From contig WFNP01000074.1 of the NCBI GenBank assembly GCA_015488535.1, positions 1 through 64,000 on the forward strand: DNA of 64,000 nt, written 5' to 3'. Of this stretch, positions 51,696-63,021 are shown one piece after another; within the stretch, counting starts at the first letter, position 1; every line of letters begins with the position of its first letter. The notes beneath the pieces are model-generated. The model was given only the letters and a program-made list of their open reading frames with translations, made no database searches and had not been told where the DNA came from. This stretch comes from Nitratifractor sp. Lineage in GTDB: Bacteria; Campylobacterota; Campylobacteria; Campylobacterales; Sulfurovaceae. A program made the position numbers and the translations under genes.

Positions 51696-52789
51696 TAAAA
51701 ACTCTTTATTACTTGACTAAATACATCAAACAATCCCTCCACCTCATCGATGGATACTCTCTCATTAGGTGCATGTATTGTGTCATTTCTTGTGCCAAAC
51801 TCTATAGTCTTGATACCATACTCAGCCATAAATCTGGCATCACTTGTGCCTCCGGCAGTAGAGTGTTTTGCTTCCCCTTTACATACATCTTTGATGGCAT
51901 TGTCAAGAACTTTTACTACTTTGCTATCCGGAGATGTTACAAACGGTTTGGCTGATTGTGAGAGTTGCAATTCATAATCCAAGCCTTTGAATTTGGATTC
52001 GATAAATGCTTTGATATCTTCAATATCTGTTTTTGTAGAATTTCTGACATTAAACATCATTTTTAAAACTCCCGGAGTTACATTAGTTACCTCCATACCT
52101 GCTCTGATATCAGTAATCACAAAACGACTCGGCTCAAAATAATCATCTCCCTCATCAAGATTTACTCCGGCTATTGATGGCAAAATTGGAGCTATCATAT
52201 CTATTGGATTTTTAGCCTTTTGTGGGTATGCTGCGTGTCCTTGCACACCATAGAGTTTCAATACACCGTTTATAGAGCCTCTTCTGCCTATTTTTATAGC
52301 ATCTCCAAATCTATCTTCACAGGTCGGTTCAGCAACAATTGCATAATCTGGTAACATACCTATATCTTTTAAATGCTCTAGCATAATTTTGGTGCCGTAT
52401 TTGGCTTCTCCTTCTTCATCTGATGTCAAAAGGATAGAGAGTGTGCCATTGAAATTTTCAGCTCTTTTTACAGCTTCTAAAAATGCAGCTACTCCACTCT
52501 TCATATCCTGAGCCCCTCTGGCATATATCTTATTATCTTTGATTAGAGGAGTAAAAGGCTCACTTCTCCAACCGTCACCAGGAGGAACCACATCTATATG
52601 CCCAGCAAAACAGAGATGCTCACCTTCAGAAAATTTTTTATACAAAAAGAGATTTTTTACTCCACCCTCATCTACTCTGAGAGCTTCAAAATCTGAAAGA
52701 TACTCTTCTATAAACTCCATCAAACCGGCATCATCAGGAGTCACAGAGGGAGCAGACAATATTTTTATAAACAAATCTATCACATTCAT
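51695..52789 (-). CDS. dapE: Succinyl-diaminopimelate desuccinylase
   Basis: CFAGHIDVVPPGDGW, GAQDMKSGVAAF, TSDEEGEAKYGT, STAGGTSDARF. Confidence 0.95.
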   Translation of the reverse strand: MNVIDLFIKILSAPSVTPDDAGLMEFIEEYLSDFEALRVDEGGVKNLFLYKKFSEGEHLCFAGHIDVVPPGDGWRSEPFTPLIKDNKIYARGAQDMKSGVAAFLEAVKRAENFNGTLSILLTSDEEGEAKYGTKIMLEHLKDIGMLPDYAIVAEPTCEDRFGDAIKIGRRGSINGVLKLYGVQGHAAYPQKAKNPIDMIAPILPSIAGVNLDEGDDYFEPSRFVITDIRAGMEVTNVTPGVLKMMFNVRNSTKTDIEDIKAFIESKFKGLDYELQLSQSAKPFVTSPDSKVVKVLDNAIKDVCKGEAKHSTAGGTSDARFMAEYGIKTIEFGTRNDTIHAPNERVSIDEVEGLFDVFSQVIKSF

Positions 52790-52957
52790 ATATAATACCT
52801 CAATATATTTTTATCATGTATTGTATCAATAGATTGAATATTTTAACTGATATAAGACTAATTGCCAATCAACAGCACTCAATATTAAAAAAGTGATATA
52901 CTAATTATAATAATTTTTCAATATAATATACTCCACTAAAGCCTTTGGAGGATTATT

Positions 52958-53248
52958 TTGCATATAGATGAAGAGATTTTAAAAAAACTTGAAAAACTGT
53001 CTCATTTGAGGATAGATGAATCCAAAAAAGAGGAAGTTATAGGACAACTGTCTGAGATATTAGAGTATGTGGAGAATCTCAAGGAGCTTGATACTGAGCA
53101 TTTAGACAGTTTCTTCTCTACATTGCCGGGCAATACTCCCGTCAGAGAAGATATACCATCCAATGACCCCTCTATACCAAAAGAGATACTTGAAAATGCT
53201 CCGCAGAGTGAAGATGATTTCTTCATAGTTCCTGCTATCATAGAGTAA
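52958..53248 (+). CDS. gatC: Aspartyl/glutamyl-tRNA amidotransferase subunit C
   Basis: LEKLSHLRIDESKKEEVIGQLSEILEYVENLKELD...VREDIP; TTG start. Confidence 0.92.
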   Translation: MHIDEEILKKLEKLSHLRIDESKKEEVIGQLSEILEYVENLKELDTEHLDSFFSTLPGNTPVREDIPSNDPSIPKEILENAPQSEDDFFIVPAIIE

Positions 53249-53266
53249 AACAGAGGAGAAGATACC

Positions 53267-54325
53267 ATGTCAGCCAGTGCTATAAAAAAACTGTTACAGA
53301 GTGTAGTAGTACACAAAGGTTCAGACTTGCACCTTATCAGAAACAGCGAACCGATGATAAGAGTGGGAGGGAGACTAAAAGCTATCAATATGCCAAAATT
53401 AGATGGCAAAAAGATAGAAGATATGTGTTATGCACTACTCACAGAAAAACAGAAAAAAGAGTTTGAAGAGACTTGGGAATTAGACTTTGCTATCGAATTG
53501 GAAAATGTAGGGAGATTCAGGGCAAACTACTATAGAACCATGGGTGATATAGCAGCTGCATTTCGTATCATTCCTATTGAGATACCTAGTCTTGATGATT
53601 TGAAATCTCCTGAGATATTGAAACGAATTGTCAAAAGAGAAAAAGGACTGATTCTGGTAACAGGACCTACAGGCTCTGGTAAATCTACCACTATGGCGGC
53701 TATGCTCAATGAGATTAATATTACAGAAAACAAACACATATTGACAGTAGAAGACCCTGTCGAATTTGTGCATAAAAACAAAGGTTGTGTATTTTCACAA
53801 AGAAATGTCGGCTCTGATACCAAAAGTTTTGCCAACTCTTTGAAGTATGCTCTAAGACAGGACCCAGATATTATCCTAGTCGGTGAGATGAGGGACAAAG
53901 TAACAATATCGGCAGCTCTGACTGCAGCAGAGACAGGACACCTGGTATTTGGAACTTTGCACACCAACTCAGCTCCTAGTACAATCAACCGTATTATTGA
54001 TGTTTTCTCCGGTGATGAGCAACCACAGGTCCGCTCTATGGTAGCAGGTTCACTGGTAGCTGTTATTTCACAGATGCTTTTGCCAAAAATCGGCGGAGGC
54101 AGGGTAGCAGCACAGGAGATACTGGTTACAAACAACGCTATTGCCAACCTCATCAGAGAAGACAAAATACACCAAATCTATTCAGCTATGCAGCTTGGAC
54201 AGGATAAAACAGGTATGCAGACTCAAACACAGGTACTCAAGAAATTTGTAGATGATGGTCTGGTGGCAAGAGATATCGCTATACAGTTCTCCAACAAACC
54301 TGATGAGTTGAAAAACCTAATATAA
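53267..54325 (+). CDS. pilT: PilT-like retraction ATPase
   Basis: GLILVTGPTGSGKSTTMAAMLNEIN, LTVEDPVEFVH, RQDPDIILVGEMRD, TAAETGHLVFGTLHTNSA. Confidence 0.94.
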   Translation: MSASAIKKLLQSVVVHKGSDLHLIRNSEPMIRVGGRLKAINMPKLDGKKIEDMCYALLTEKQKKEFEETWELDFAIELENVGRFRANYYRTMGDIAAAFRIIPIEIPSLDDLKSPEILKRIVKREKGLILVTGPTGSGKSTTMAAMLNEINITENKHILTVEDPVEFVHKNKGCVFSQRNVGSDTKSFANSLKYALRQDPDIILVGEMRDKVTISAALTAAETGHLVFGTLHTNSAPSTINRIIDVFSGDEQPQVRSMVAGSLVAVISQMLLPKIGGGRVAAQEILVTNNAIANLIREDKIHQIYSAMQLGQDKTGMQTQTQVLKKFVDDGLVARDIAIQFSNKPDELKNLI

Positions 54326-54326
54326 A

Positions 54327-54863
54327 GTGAATAGTTTTATGGGATTTACGACAGCTGATATTATTATTACAATAATTATTCTGTTTCTGGCACTCAAAGG
54401 TGTAATAGCAGGATTTACAAAAGAGTTTTTCTCCACAGCAGGTATTGTAGGCGGTATATTTACCGCTTCGCACTTTGCCGGAAGTGTCGCCAAATTGATA
54501 CAGAGTAATTTAGTGCAAAACAGTTCATATACTACCCTTAGATTTATAGCATTTATAGCTATACTGGCGATAGTATGGTGGTCTATATCAACAATAGGCA
54601 AATTTATAGATAATAAAAGTAGTTACAAAATCTCAACAGTATCTATGGCAGGGGGATATCTTGTTGGAGCATTAAAATATTTTATAGTCATCTCTTTGAT
54701 TTTGTTTGTAATTTTGCAAACACCATCAATCAGAGCCAAAAATTTCGGCAAGAGTATAAGCTCATCAAAAATATATCCTCTGATGACAAAGTGTGCAGTA
54801 TGGCTCTTAAACGGAGATGCTCTCACTGTAAAAAAGAGTAGTAACAATAATGGAAAACATTAA
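54327..54863 (+). CDS. CvpA family membrane protein
   Basis: DIIITIIILFLALKGVIAGFTKEFFSTAGIVGGI; GTG start; four TM. Confidence 0.87.
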   Translation: MNSFMGFTTADIIITIIILFLALKGVIAGFTKEFFSTAGIVGGIFTASHFAGSVAKLIQSNLVQNSSYTTLRFIAFIAILAIVWWSISTIGKFIDNKSSYKISTVSMAGGYLVGALKYFIVISLILFVILQTPSIRAKNFGKSISSSKIYPLMTKCAVWLLNGDALTVKKSSNNNGKH

Positions 54864-55316
54864 ATGGTAGATTATGATTTTATGCTTTCTGAATTGAAGC
54901 GAATACTCAAAGACAAAGGTCTCAAATTTACTAGTCAAAGAGAATTGATTTTAAAAACACTCTATGAAAATGACGGTCATTTTTCTCCTGAAGATATCTA
55001 TATGATTATCCAAAGGGAAAATCCCGATATCAAAATCGGTATAGCTACAATTTACCGAACACTCGCTCTGCTTGAAGAGGAGGGATTGGCTGACTCTTTG
55101 AGTATAGACAATGGCGGTAAACGATATGAACTGGGACTAAAAAAGCATCATGACCATTTTATCTGCACAGAGTGTGGCAAAATTACAGAGTTTTATGATG
55201 ATGTGATTGAAAAGAGACAAGAAGAGGTAGCCAAAGAGCATGGCTTCAAGATGAAAAGCCACAGTATGAAAATTGTAGGTATTTGTAAAGAGTGCCAAGA
55301 TAAAAACAAACAATAA
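54864..55316 (+). CDS. fur: Ferric uptake regulator family transcriptional regulator
   Basis: GLKFTSQRELILKTLYENDGHFSPEDIY, KHHDHFICTECGKITEF, C-terminal CKEC. Confidence 0.93.
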   Translation: MVDYDFMLSELKRILKDKGLKFTSQRELILKTLYENDGHFSPEDIYMIIQRENPDIKIGIATIYRTLALLEEEGLADSLSIDNGGKRYELGLKKHHDHFICTECGKITEFYDDVIEKRQEEVAKEHGFKMKSHSMKIVGICKECQDKNKQ

Positions 55317-55329
55317 ATAAGGAGCAATA

Positions 55330-56856
55330 TTGATATTTGACAACCAGTATATTCAAGAAAGAATCAAAAAAGCTGATACACTCAGAGCTGAAGGGATAAA
55401 TCCATATCCGGCAGGTATCACAAAAGGGACACTCTCCAAGGATTTTCTGAAAGAGAATGAAGATTTAGTTAATTTAGATAGTGATGAAAAAAAAGATGAA
55501 AATCGTCATTACAAATTAACAGGCAGACTGAAATTTATCAGAATTATGGGTAAAGCCGCATTTGCCAAACTTGAAGATGAAGCAGGATTGGTTCAAATAT
55601 ATTACAATAGAGATGATTTACCGGAAGGGTATTACAATAAAATCAAAAAATTGATTGAAGTTGGAGATATCGTAGAGGCTGAAGGATATCCCTTTGTTAC
55701 AAGAACGGGAGAGATTACGCTATATTGCAAATCACTTAGAATTGTTTCAAAAGCCATTATTCCTTTGCCGGAAAAATTCCACGGATTACAGGATCAAGAG
55801 TTAAAATACAGACAGAGATATCTTGATATGATAATGAATCCGGAAGTCAAAGATACATTTGTAATGAGAAGTAAAATAGTATCTTTGGTCAGAAGATTTT
55901 TTGAAGATCAGGGATTTTTAGAGGTGGAAACCCCTATGATGCACCCAATTCCCGGAGGTGCAAATGCCAGACCTTTTGTAACTCATCATAATGCTTTGGA
56001 TGTGGATAGATATCTAAGAATTGCTCCGGAACTTTATCTCAAAAGACTTGTAGTTGGTGGTATGGGAGCAGTATTTGAGATAAATAGAAATTTCCGTAAT
56101 GAGGGTATGGACCATACTCACAATCCGGAATTTACAATGATAGAGTATTACTGGGCATACCATACATATCATGATTTGATGGATTTGACAGAGAAACTTT
56201 TCTCTTATCTATTTGAAAATATTGGATTACCTACCGTTTTAAAATATGGTGATATGGAGATAGATTTCTCTACTCCATTTGCAAGAGTGCCATATCTTGA
56301 AGCGATTGAAAAGATTGGCGGTGTGCCAAGAGATGTGATATATGACAAAGACAAAGCCAGAGCTTATCTCAAAGAAAATGGTGTAGATACTGATGAAAAT
56401 CTGACACTGGGATATATTCAGGCAGAGATGTTTGATGCTTTTGTAGAGGATAAATTAATCAATCCGACATTTATTATAGATTTTCCGGTAGAGATATCTC
56501 CACTTGCCAGAAGAAGTGATGAAAATCCGGACATTGCCGAAAGATTTGAGCTCTTTATTGCAGGTAAAGAGATAGCAAACGGATTTAATGAGTTAAATGA
56601 TCCACTTGACCAGTATAACAGATTTAAGATGCAGGTTGAAGCCAAAGAGGTAACAGGTGATGATGAAGCTATGCATATGGATTTGGATTTTGTCAGAGCA
56701 TTAGGCTATGGTATGACTCCAACAGCCGGAGAGGGTATAGGAATAGACAGACTTGTAATGTTGCTAACCAATCAACACTCAATTAGAGATGTATTGTTAT
56801 TCCCTGCTATGAGACCAGAAAAGAGCTTAGAAACAAAAGAAGATACACAAGAGTAA
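55330..56856 (+). CDS. lysS: Lysyl-tRNA synthetase
   Basis: [67 protein letters not shown] start. Confidence 0.97.
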   Translation: MIFDNQYIQERIKKADTLRAEGINPYPAGITKGTLSKDFLKENEDLVNLDSDEKKDENRHYKLTGRLKFIRIMGKAAFAKLEDEAGLVQIYYNRDDLPEGYYNKIKKLIEVGDIVEAEGYPFVTRTGEITLYCKSLRIVSKAIIPLPEKFHGLQDQELKYRQRYLDMIMNPEVKDTFVMRSKIVSLVRRFFEDQGFLEVETPMMHPIPGGANARPFVTHHNALDVDRYLRIAPELYLKRLVVGGMGAVFEINRNFRNEGMDHTHNPEFTMIEYYWAYHTYHDLMDLTEKLFSYLFENIGLPTVLKYGDMEIDFSTPFARVPYLEAIEKIGGVPRDVIYDKDKARAYLKENGVDTDENLTLGYIQAEMFDAFVEDKLINPTFIIDFPVEISPLARRSDENPDIAERFELFIAGKEIANGFNELNDPLDQYNRFKMQVEAKEVTGDDEAMHMDLDFVRALGYGMTPTAGEGIGIDRLVMLLTNQHSIRDVLLFPAMRPEKSLETKEDTQE

Positions 56857-56882
56857 AAAATAATAAATAAGAAAGGATAAAA

Positions 56883-58133
56883 ATGTCATATTTTATAGAA
56901 GAGTTTGACCCGGAAGTTTATGAAGCAATTGAAGCAGAATTAGAAAGACAAACAAACCATTTGGAGATGATTGCAAGTGAAAACTTTACATTTCCAGATG
57001 TAATGGAGGCTATGGGTTCTGTATTTACAAACAAGTATGCTGAAGGTTATCCAAATAAAAGATATTACGGTGGTTGCGAATATGCTGACAGAGTGGAGCA
57101 GTTGGCAATAGATAGATGTAAAGAGTTGTTTGGTTGTGAATATGCAAATGTGCAACCACACTCCGGCTCTCAGGCAAACGGTGCAGTATATGCAGCACTC
57201 ATTAAAGCAGGAGACAAAATTTTAGGAATGGATCTAAGCCACGGCGGACACCTTACACACGGCTCAAAACCAAGCTTCTCAGGTAAAAATTACCACAGTT
57301 TTACATACGGCGTAGAGCTTGACGGTAGAATAAATTATGACAAGGTTATGGAGATAGCCAAAATTGTGCAACCTAAAATTATAGTATGTGGAGCTTCTGC
57401 ATATCCAAGAGAGATAGATTTTGCCAAATTCAGAGAGATAGCTGATGAAGTCGGAGCTTATCTATTTGCTGATATTGCTCATATTGCCGGACTTGTGGTA
57501 GCTGGAGAACACCCTAGCCCATTTCCGTATGCTGATGTAGTAACTACCACTACACACAAAACTCTAGCAGGTCCTAGAGGTGGTGCTATTATGACAAACA
57601 GCGAAGAGATAGCCAAAAAGATAAACTCTGCCATTTTCCCGGGGCTTCAGGGTGGTCCTTTAGTGCATGTAGTAGCTGCCAAAGCCGTAGGATTTAAGCA
57701 TAATTTGAGTGCTGAATGGAAAGAGTATGCAAAGCAGGTGAAGAAAAATGCATCTGTATTGGCTGATGTTTTGATGAAAAGAGGCTATGATGTAGTATCA
57801 GGTGGCACAGATAACCATCTGGTATTGGTATCATTCCTCAATAAAGATTTTAGCGGAAAAGATGCTGATGCTGCACTTGGAAATGCCGGAATTACAGTCA
57901 ATAAAAATACAGTTCCGGGAGAAACAAGAAGCCCATTTGTAACTTCTGGTATCAGAATAGGCTCACCGGCACTTACAAGAAGAGGAATGAAAGAGGCTGA
58001 GTTTGAAATAATAGCCAATAAGATAGCTGATGTTTTGGATAATATCTCAGATAGTGAGCTTCATGCCAAAATCAAAGAAGAGATGAAAGAGTTGGCTAAT
58101 AAATTTGTAATCTATGACAGACCAATCTACTAA
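56883..58133 (+). CDS. glyA: Serine hydroxymethyltransferase
   Basis: [53 protein letters not shown]. Confidence 0.97.
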   Translation: MSYFIEEFDPEVYEAIEAELERQTNHLEMIASENFTFPDVMEAMGSVFTNKYAEGYPNKRYYGGCEYADRVEQLAIDRCKELFGCEYANVQPHSGSQANGAVYAALIKAGDKILGMDLSHGGHLTHGSKPSFSGKNYHSFTYGVELDGRINYDKVMEIAKIVQPKIIVCGASAYPREIDFAKFREIADEVGAYLFADIAHIAGLVVAGEHPSPFPYADVVTTTTHKTLAGPRGGAIMTNSEEIAKKINSAIFPGLQGGPLVHVVAAKAVGFKHNLSAEWKEYAKQVKKNASVLADVLMKRGYDVVSGGTDNHLVLVSFLNKDFSGKDADAALGNAGITVNKNTVPGETRSPFVTSGIRIGSPALTRRGMKEAEFEIIANKIADVLDNISDSELHAKIKEEMKELANKFVIYDRPIY

Positions 58134-58635
58134 TCAAAAGAGAGAAGATATCTTCTCTCTTGCTCTATCCTCTCCTTTTTACTATATCAGATGCGATACT
58201 ATTGTAGGCGTTATAACTCATGGCAACAGAAAATTTTATACCAAATTCAGACGAATAGACAATTCCCCTACCCTACAATCTGTTTCGGAGCATATCAGAA
58301 AAAGAAACAATATATATCTGCCGGTATATACAGCACAAAAATCAGACAGAGTAATATTTATACATGGCATAGACGGCTCAGAGATATTTATAAATACTGT
58401 AAAACATCTGCTCTCATATATCGGTAATGATTACAAAATATATAAAAGCAACAGTGATATACAGATTCATATTTTTACCAATATGCAGAGTATAGAGTCT
58501 CTCCATAGATTTGGAAGAGAGATTTCAAAAATGTTAGAGAGCAAAATACAAAAGAGTTGGCAAATATACCCTGATACAGATATACCATTTGAGAAAAATA
58601 TCTATCCACTTCCCATAGATGAATATATTAGTTAA
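58114..58635 (+). CDS. DUF1882-type Campylobacterota protein of unknown function
   Basis: Position directly after glyA (20-bp overlap) as in Campylobacter; 173 aa. Confidence 0.65.
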   Translation: MTDQSTNQKREDIFSLALSSPFYYIRCDTIVGVITHGNRKFYTKFRRIDNSPTLQSVSEHIRKRNNIYLPVYTAQKSDRVIFIHGIDGSEIFINTVKHLLSYIGNDYKIYKSNSDIQIHIFTNMQSIESLHRFGREISKMLESKIQKSWQIYPDTDIPFEKNIYPLPIDEYIS

Positions 58636-58693
58636 TATAATGCTAATCTTCGATTGGTTATAATTGAAATAATTAGATATGGGAGAAGTATAG

Positions 58694-59479
58694 ATGAACA
58701 GATATGATATGCAAGATTTGATAATAGAAGATGATAACAACAAAAGTAAAAAGCCAAAAAGAGTTTTGGCAATTATTGCTCTAATTATCATTATATTGGT
58801 TGCAGGAATGACAATAATGCGTTCGGTAGTAGGCGGAAGCGAAAATAACAGCACTGAAAAAACCTCCTCAAAGAGTGAAACTATAGATAAGGAGTTACAG
58901 CCTGTAAAAAATCCTATAACGATGACAGATAAAAACAAAGATGACAATCCAGATGAATTAAAACCTATATCAGATGATGAATTACCCACAATACCTCTAC
59001 CTGCACCAAAAGTAGAAAAAGAAGAAAAACCTGTTGTAACAGAGACAAAAGAGGAAAAACATGCAGAGCCTGTCAAAGCACAGGAGCATAAAAAAGAGGT
59101 GAATAAAAGAGAGTCAGCTCCTGTTCACAAAGCACCAAAACCAACTCACAAGAGTAGTAAAAAAGTAAAAAAAGAGACTAAAACAAAATCCAAACCATCT
59201 AAGCCAAGTGAACTATTTAAAAAACATTCTACTACCAAACATACAAATAGTGTTTCCGGAAAAATTTACTATATTCAGGTAGGCTCTTTCAGCAAAACAC
59301 CAAATCACAAATATATTGAGAATATCAAATCAAAAGGTTACCATTACAAGCTTTTCAAAAGTGGAAACCTGATAAAAGTCAGAGTAGGACCATACAGCAG
59401 TTATGAAGAGGCAAAGAGTAATCTTGCAAATATCAAGAGTTCTCTTGGTATAAGCGGTTTTGTAGTGAGGGCAAAATAA
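58694..59479 (+). CDS. SPOR domain-containing membrane protein
   Basis: One N-terminal TM, Lys/Pro-rich linker, C-term YYIQVGSFSKTPNHKYIENIKSKGYHYKLF...KVRVGPYSSYEEA. Confidence 0.9.
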   Translation: MNRYDMQDLIIEDDNNKSKKPKRVLAIIALIIIILVAGMTIMRSVVGGSENNSTEKTSSKSETIDKELQPVKNPITMTDKNKDDNPDELKPISDDELPTIPLPAPKVEKEEKPVVTETKEEKHAEPVKAQEHKKEVNKRESAPVHKAPKPTHKSSKKVKKETKTKSKPSKPSELFKKHSTTKHTNSVSGKIYYIQVGSFSKTPNHKYIENIKSKGYHYKLFKSGNLIKVRVGPYSSYEEAKSNLANIKSSLGISGFVVRAK

Positions 59480-60922
59480 ATGATAAAAAAGTATCTGTTT
59501 GACCAATTATCCCCTGTGGCTCTGTATGGAGAGATTAAAGAGATTTTTAATGATGAAATTACAATGCTTTTTGAGAGTGTTGTTACTACCGAAGAGGGTA
59601 ATTTCAGCTTCATAACAATAGGAGCAAGAGAGAGGATTATATATAAAGATAATATAGTCAGCTACTTTATAGGCAAAAAGAAACAAGATATTGATATAGA
59701 TGACCCGTTTGTTTTTATGCAGGAGTATTACAAAAAGATAGACAAACAAAAGTATCAAGATATAGCCAAAAAAGCCGGATTTTCATTTGTAGATGGATTT
59801 ATCGGATTTATAGCTTATGATATGGTCAAAGTCTTTGAGCCTGTATTAAAAGAGAGTATGGATAATCTAAAAGATACACTAAATACTCCAGATTTGGATA
59901 TGGTGCGTCCAGAAATCATAATCAGCTTTTCGCACAAAAGCTCAGAGCTTACAATCATAGATACATCAGATAGTGCCAAAGATATGATAAAAGAGCTTGA
60001 AGAGTTATTGCAAAAAGCCCACACTCCAAAGCCTTTCAAACCCGCCAAACTGGAGGGTGAGGGTGAATTTGCAATATCTGCTGATAGATTTATGCAAATA
60101 GTTAAGAAGGCTAAAGAGCATATAAGAGCCGGTGATGTATTTCAGATGCTACCATCAAACAGATATACCCAAAAAGGAGTTATAGACCCACTAAGTTTTT
60201 ATCGACTCCTTCGCTCCAAAAACCCATCTCCATATCTGTTTTTGCTTGATTATGAAGATTTTTCAATTTGTGGCTCATCTCCAGAGGTAATGGTGAGGCT
60301 TACTATGGGAGAGATTTTGCTTAGACCAATAGCAGGGACGAGAAAAAGAGGCAATACTCCACAAAGAGACCATGAGCTAGAACTTGAGATGCTAAATGAC
60401 CCAAAAGAGTGTGCAGAGCATCTGATGCTTGTAGATTTGGGTAGAAATGATGTAGGCAGGGTAGCAAAAACCGGCACAGTTAAAGTGCCTGAGATGATGA
60501 GAGTAGAGAAGTATTCACATGTGATGCATATGGTTAGCGATGTAGTAGCCCAAATAGATGATGACAAAGATATGTTTGATCTATTTAGAGCCACCTTTAC
60601 AGCTGGGACTATGACAGGAGCCCCTAAGATAAAAGCTATGGAGTTGATAGCCAAATTTGAGGGCTTAAAGAGAGGCTTTTACAGTGGTAGTGTAGGATAT
60701 TTTTCATTTACCGGAGATATGGATTCAGCTATAGCAATTCGCACTGCTTTAATCCAACCAGATAAAATCACCCTACAAGCAGGTGCCGGAGTAGTGGCTG
60801 ATTCAAAACCTGAGCTTGAAGAGCTGGAAGTGAGAAATAAACTGATGGCATTGATGGCTACTCTCAAGGAGTTGGCTCAGTTTGATGAGAGTGCAGTGCC
60901 TCTACTGTTTACATATCATTAA
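59480..60922 (+). CDS. trpE: Anthranilate synthase component I
   Basis: RPIAGTRKRGNTPQRD, LMLVDLGRNDVGRV, FRATFTAGTMTGAPKIKAMELI, LQAGAGVVADS. Confidence 0.93.
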   Translation: MIKKYLFDQLSPVALYGEIKEIFNDEITMLFESVVTTEEGNFSFITIGARERIIYKDNIVSYFIGKKKQDIDIDDPFVFMQEYYKKIDKQKYQDIAKKAGFSFVDGFIGFIAYDMVKVFEPVLKESMDNLKDTLNTPDLDMVRPEIIISFSHKSSELTIIDTSDSAKDMIKELEELLQKAHTPKPFKPAKLEGEGEFAISADRFMQIVKKAKEHIRAGDVFQMLPSNRYTQKGVIDPLSFYRLLRSKNPSPYLFLLDYEDFSICGSSPEVMVRLTMGEILLRPIAGTRKRGNTPQRDHELELEMLNDPKECAEHLMLVDLGRNDVGRVAKTGTVKVPEMMRVEKYSHVMHMVSDVVAQIDDDKDMFDLFRATFTAGTMTGAPKIKAMELIAKFEGLKRGFYSGSVGYFSFTGDMDSAIAIRTALIQPDKITLQAGAGVVADSKPELEELEVRNKLMALMATLKELAQFDESAVPLLFTYH

Positions 60923-60970
60923 ACTTGAGTCTATACACTTCAACTTGAAAAATATACAAAGGAGTGTATA

Positions 60971-61516
60971 ATGAAAAAATTTATAGCAGGATTATCTATT
61001 GTAGCTATCACATCTGTCTCAGCAATGGCACAAAATGACCCGTTTGCAGAGATGGAAAAGTTTATGCAGGCTCAAATTCAGCAGATGAGAATGATGCATG
61101 AACAGATGAGCAAATATTTCAACTCTTTAAACAGTGCAGGTGTGGCAAATATACCTGTATCATTCAACAGTGGCAGTATTATGAGTAGTGGTTTTGAGGA
61201 CAAAGGAGACCATTATGAGCTTAAAATCAAAGTAAATGACCTCAAAAACTCAAAAGTGCAGATGAGTGTAAGCGGTAATATTCTCACAATCAATGTGCAA
61301 GAGCATAAAAAAGAGGAGAAAAAAGATAAAAATGTGCAGTATGTAAGCTACAATAATCAAAGCTATTCACAAAGCTTCACATTGCCACCAAATACAGATG
61401 CAGATAAAATTGATGCAGCTCAAAAGGGAGATATGATAATAGTATCCATCCCAAAAAAGAACCCTCCAAAAGAGATAAAAATCAAAAAGCTAGACAGTAA
61501 CTCTACAAGCAAATAA
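60971..61516 (+). CDS. Exported Hsp20/alpha-crystallin-type small heat shock protein
   Basis: Signal peptide MKKFIAGLSIVAITSVSAMA; ACD-like FEDKGDHYELKIKVNDLKNSKVQMSVSGNILTINVQE...SFTLPPNTDADKIDAAQKGDMIIVSIPK. Confidence 0.85.
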   Translation: MKKFIAGLSIVAITSVSAMAQNDPFAEMEKFMQAQIQQMRMMHEQMSKYFNSLNSAGVANIPVSFNSGSIMSSGFEDKGDHYELKIKVNDLKNSKVQMSVSGNILTINVQEHKKEEKKDKNVQYVSYNNQSYSQSFTLPPNTDADKIDAAQKGDMIIVSIPKKNPPKEIKIKKLDSNSTSK

Positions 61517-61574
61517 CACTATCAAGAAGCCTCTTTAGGGCTTCTATAAAATTACGGGGCTAAACTCCTGTCCG

Positions 61575-61889
61575 TTAGTTAAAATCTTCATCTTTTAAAG
61601 CATTTTTCAATTCCATTTTGCATTCACCCTGAAATTCAAAGGAGCTATTTTTAAATGTGCCACCTCTTTTGAGTCTTTTTTTGAGTCTTTTTAGTATCTC
61701 CTTGGCAGAAGCAGGAGATATCTCTATACCATTAGCTATAGTTACAGTTTTGCCTCTTCTTTTTTCTGTAAATATTTTGACTCTGCACTCATTGGGGTTT
61801 TTATACTCTTTTTTTAACTCTTTTGAGCTTTTGTTATCACTACTCCATCCATCATCTATCTTTGCACCTATCTCAAATACTCTCTTCAC
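61575..61889 (-). CDS. SUI1/YciH-like translation initiation factor homolog
   Basis: CRVKIFTEKRRGKTVTIANGIEI...ILKRLKKRLKRGGTFKNSSFEFQGE. Confidence 0.85.
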   Translation of the reverse strand: MKRVFEIGAKIDDGWSSDNKSSKELKKEYKNPNECRVKIFTEKRRGKTVTIANGIEISPASAKEILKRLKKRLKRGGTFKNSSFEFQGECKMELKNALKDEDFN

Positions 61890-62635
61890 TACTTATCCTC
61901 TATCTCATAAATATATTCTATTTTATTTCTTTTTTGTTGAATTTCAATTAGTCTCAACCCTTCCATTGGCATCTGTTCAAACTCCTCAAGACTCTTAACA
62001 GCGTTAATTGAGATATATCTTAAGACCAAGCCTCTGTATGCTTTTGCCCAGTGGCTTACTACTTTGCCATTTTTTAGAAATTTTAGCGTTGCGTAGGGAA
62101 TTTTGGGTTTATAAAATTTATCATAAAATCCGGCTCTGATATCTAAGATATCTTCACCCTCAAATCTGATATCCAACTCTTTCATAAGAGGTGCATATAC
62201 TTTTTCCGGTGAATATTCACCTATTTTTGAGCCTTGCTTTACTCTGTAATCAGGTATCATATCTGATGATTTTAATATGCCAAACAGATTTGAAAAAATA
62301 TACAGATGCTTGGATATATACTCTTTGGCTTCATTTGGCAAAGTAGCATAATCCAAATAATCAAACGCTACACCATCATATCTTTCGATTGCAGGAAGTA
62401 GAGGTGAATTCAAAATATCCAGCTTTTTATAATGCTCTATGATATTCTCTTTTTTGATACCTAATAACTCTACTATCTTGTTTTTGTCACTTGAAAATAA
62501 TATATCTGTATATCTATCAATGAGCTTTAGTCTCAAATCACTCAAAATATCACTAAATACCAAAGATTCTAAATTAAGTTTAGACTCTACTCCTCCACTT
62601 CTTTTACCTTCGCTGGGTGCCAAAAGTATAATCAT
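61889..62635 (-). CDS. yaaA: YaaA (DUF328/UPF0246) peroxide-stress family protein
   Basis: MIILLAPSEGKRSGG, AIERYDGVAFDYLDY, IFSNLFGILKSSDMIPDYRVKQGSKI. Confidence 0.9.
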   Translation of the reverse strand: MIILLAPSEGKRSGGVESKLNLESLVFSDILSDLRLKLIDRYTDILFSSDKNKIVELLGIKKENIIEHYKKLDILNSPLLPAIERYDGVAFDYLDYATLPNEAKEYISKHLYIFSNLFGILKSSDMIPDYRVKQGSKIGEYSPEKVYAPLMKELDIRFEGEDILDIRAGFYDKFYKPKIPYATLKFLKNGKVVSHWAKAYRGLVLRYISINAVKSLEEFEQMPMEGLRLIEIQQKRNKIEYIYEIEDK

Positions 62636-62744
62636 TACATATCCTAATATTTAAAAGTTGTGTAATTTTAGTTAGATATATTGAAAGTATATTAAAAATT
62701 GATATGAATTGTAGTCAAAGGGGTGGGAGAAGACTCCCGAAAGA

Positions 62745-62951
62745 TTAAGCTACAGTAGCTTCGTTAGCTTTTTTCTTCATTGTTCTAAGAGTAGAAGCAG
62801 CTACTTTAATCTTCTTTCTTGTTCCATCTTCAAGAGTAACTCTTACTACTCTCAAGTTTGGAAGCTGTCTCTTTTTTGTTTTGTTGTGAGCGTGAGATAC
62901 ATTGTATCCTACCAATGGTCCTTTTCCTGTTACTTGACATCTTCTTGCCAT
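62745..62951 (-). CDS. rpmB: 50S ribosomal protein L28 (bL28)
   Basis: [34 protein letters not shown]; true start Met at 62951, ORF track extends to 63023. Confidence 0.95.
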   Translation of the reverse strand: MARRCQVTGKGPLVGYNVSHAHNKTKKRQLPNLRVVRVTLEDGTRKKIKVAASTLRTMKKKANEATVA

Positions 62952-62989
62952 TTTGATACCTTTATAATATTGGTCTGATTTATTCATTT

Positions 62990-63021
62990 GGTCTAAACAG
63001 GAGTAATTACTCTGTCCAACC
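62990..63021 (-). promoter_or_regulatory. Hairpin in the rpmB 5' leader
   Basis: 12-bp perfect palindrome GAGTAATTACTC (63001-63012) inside a longer imperfect stem; TATAAT (- strand) at 63040-63045. Confidence 0.5.
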
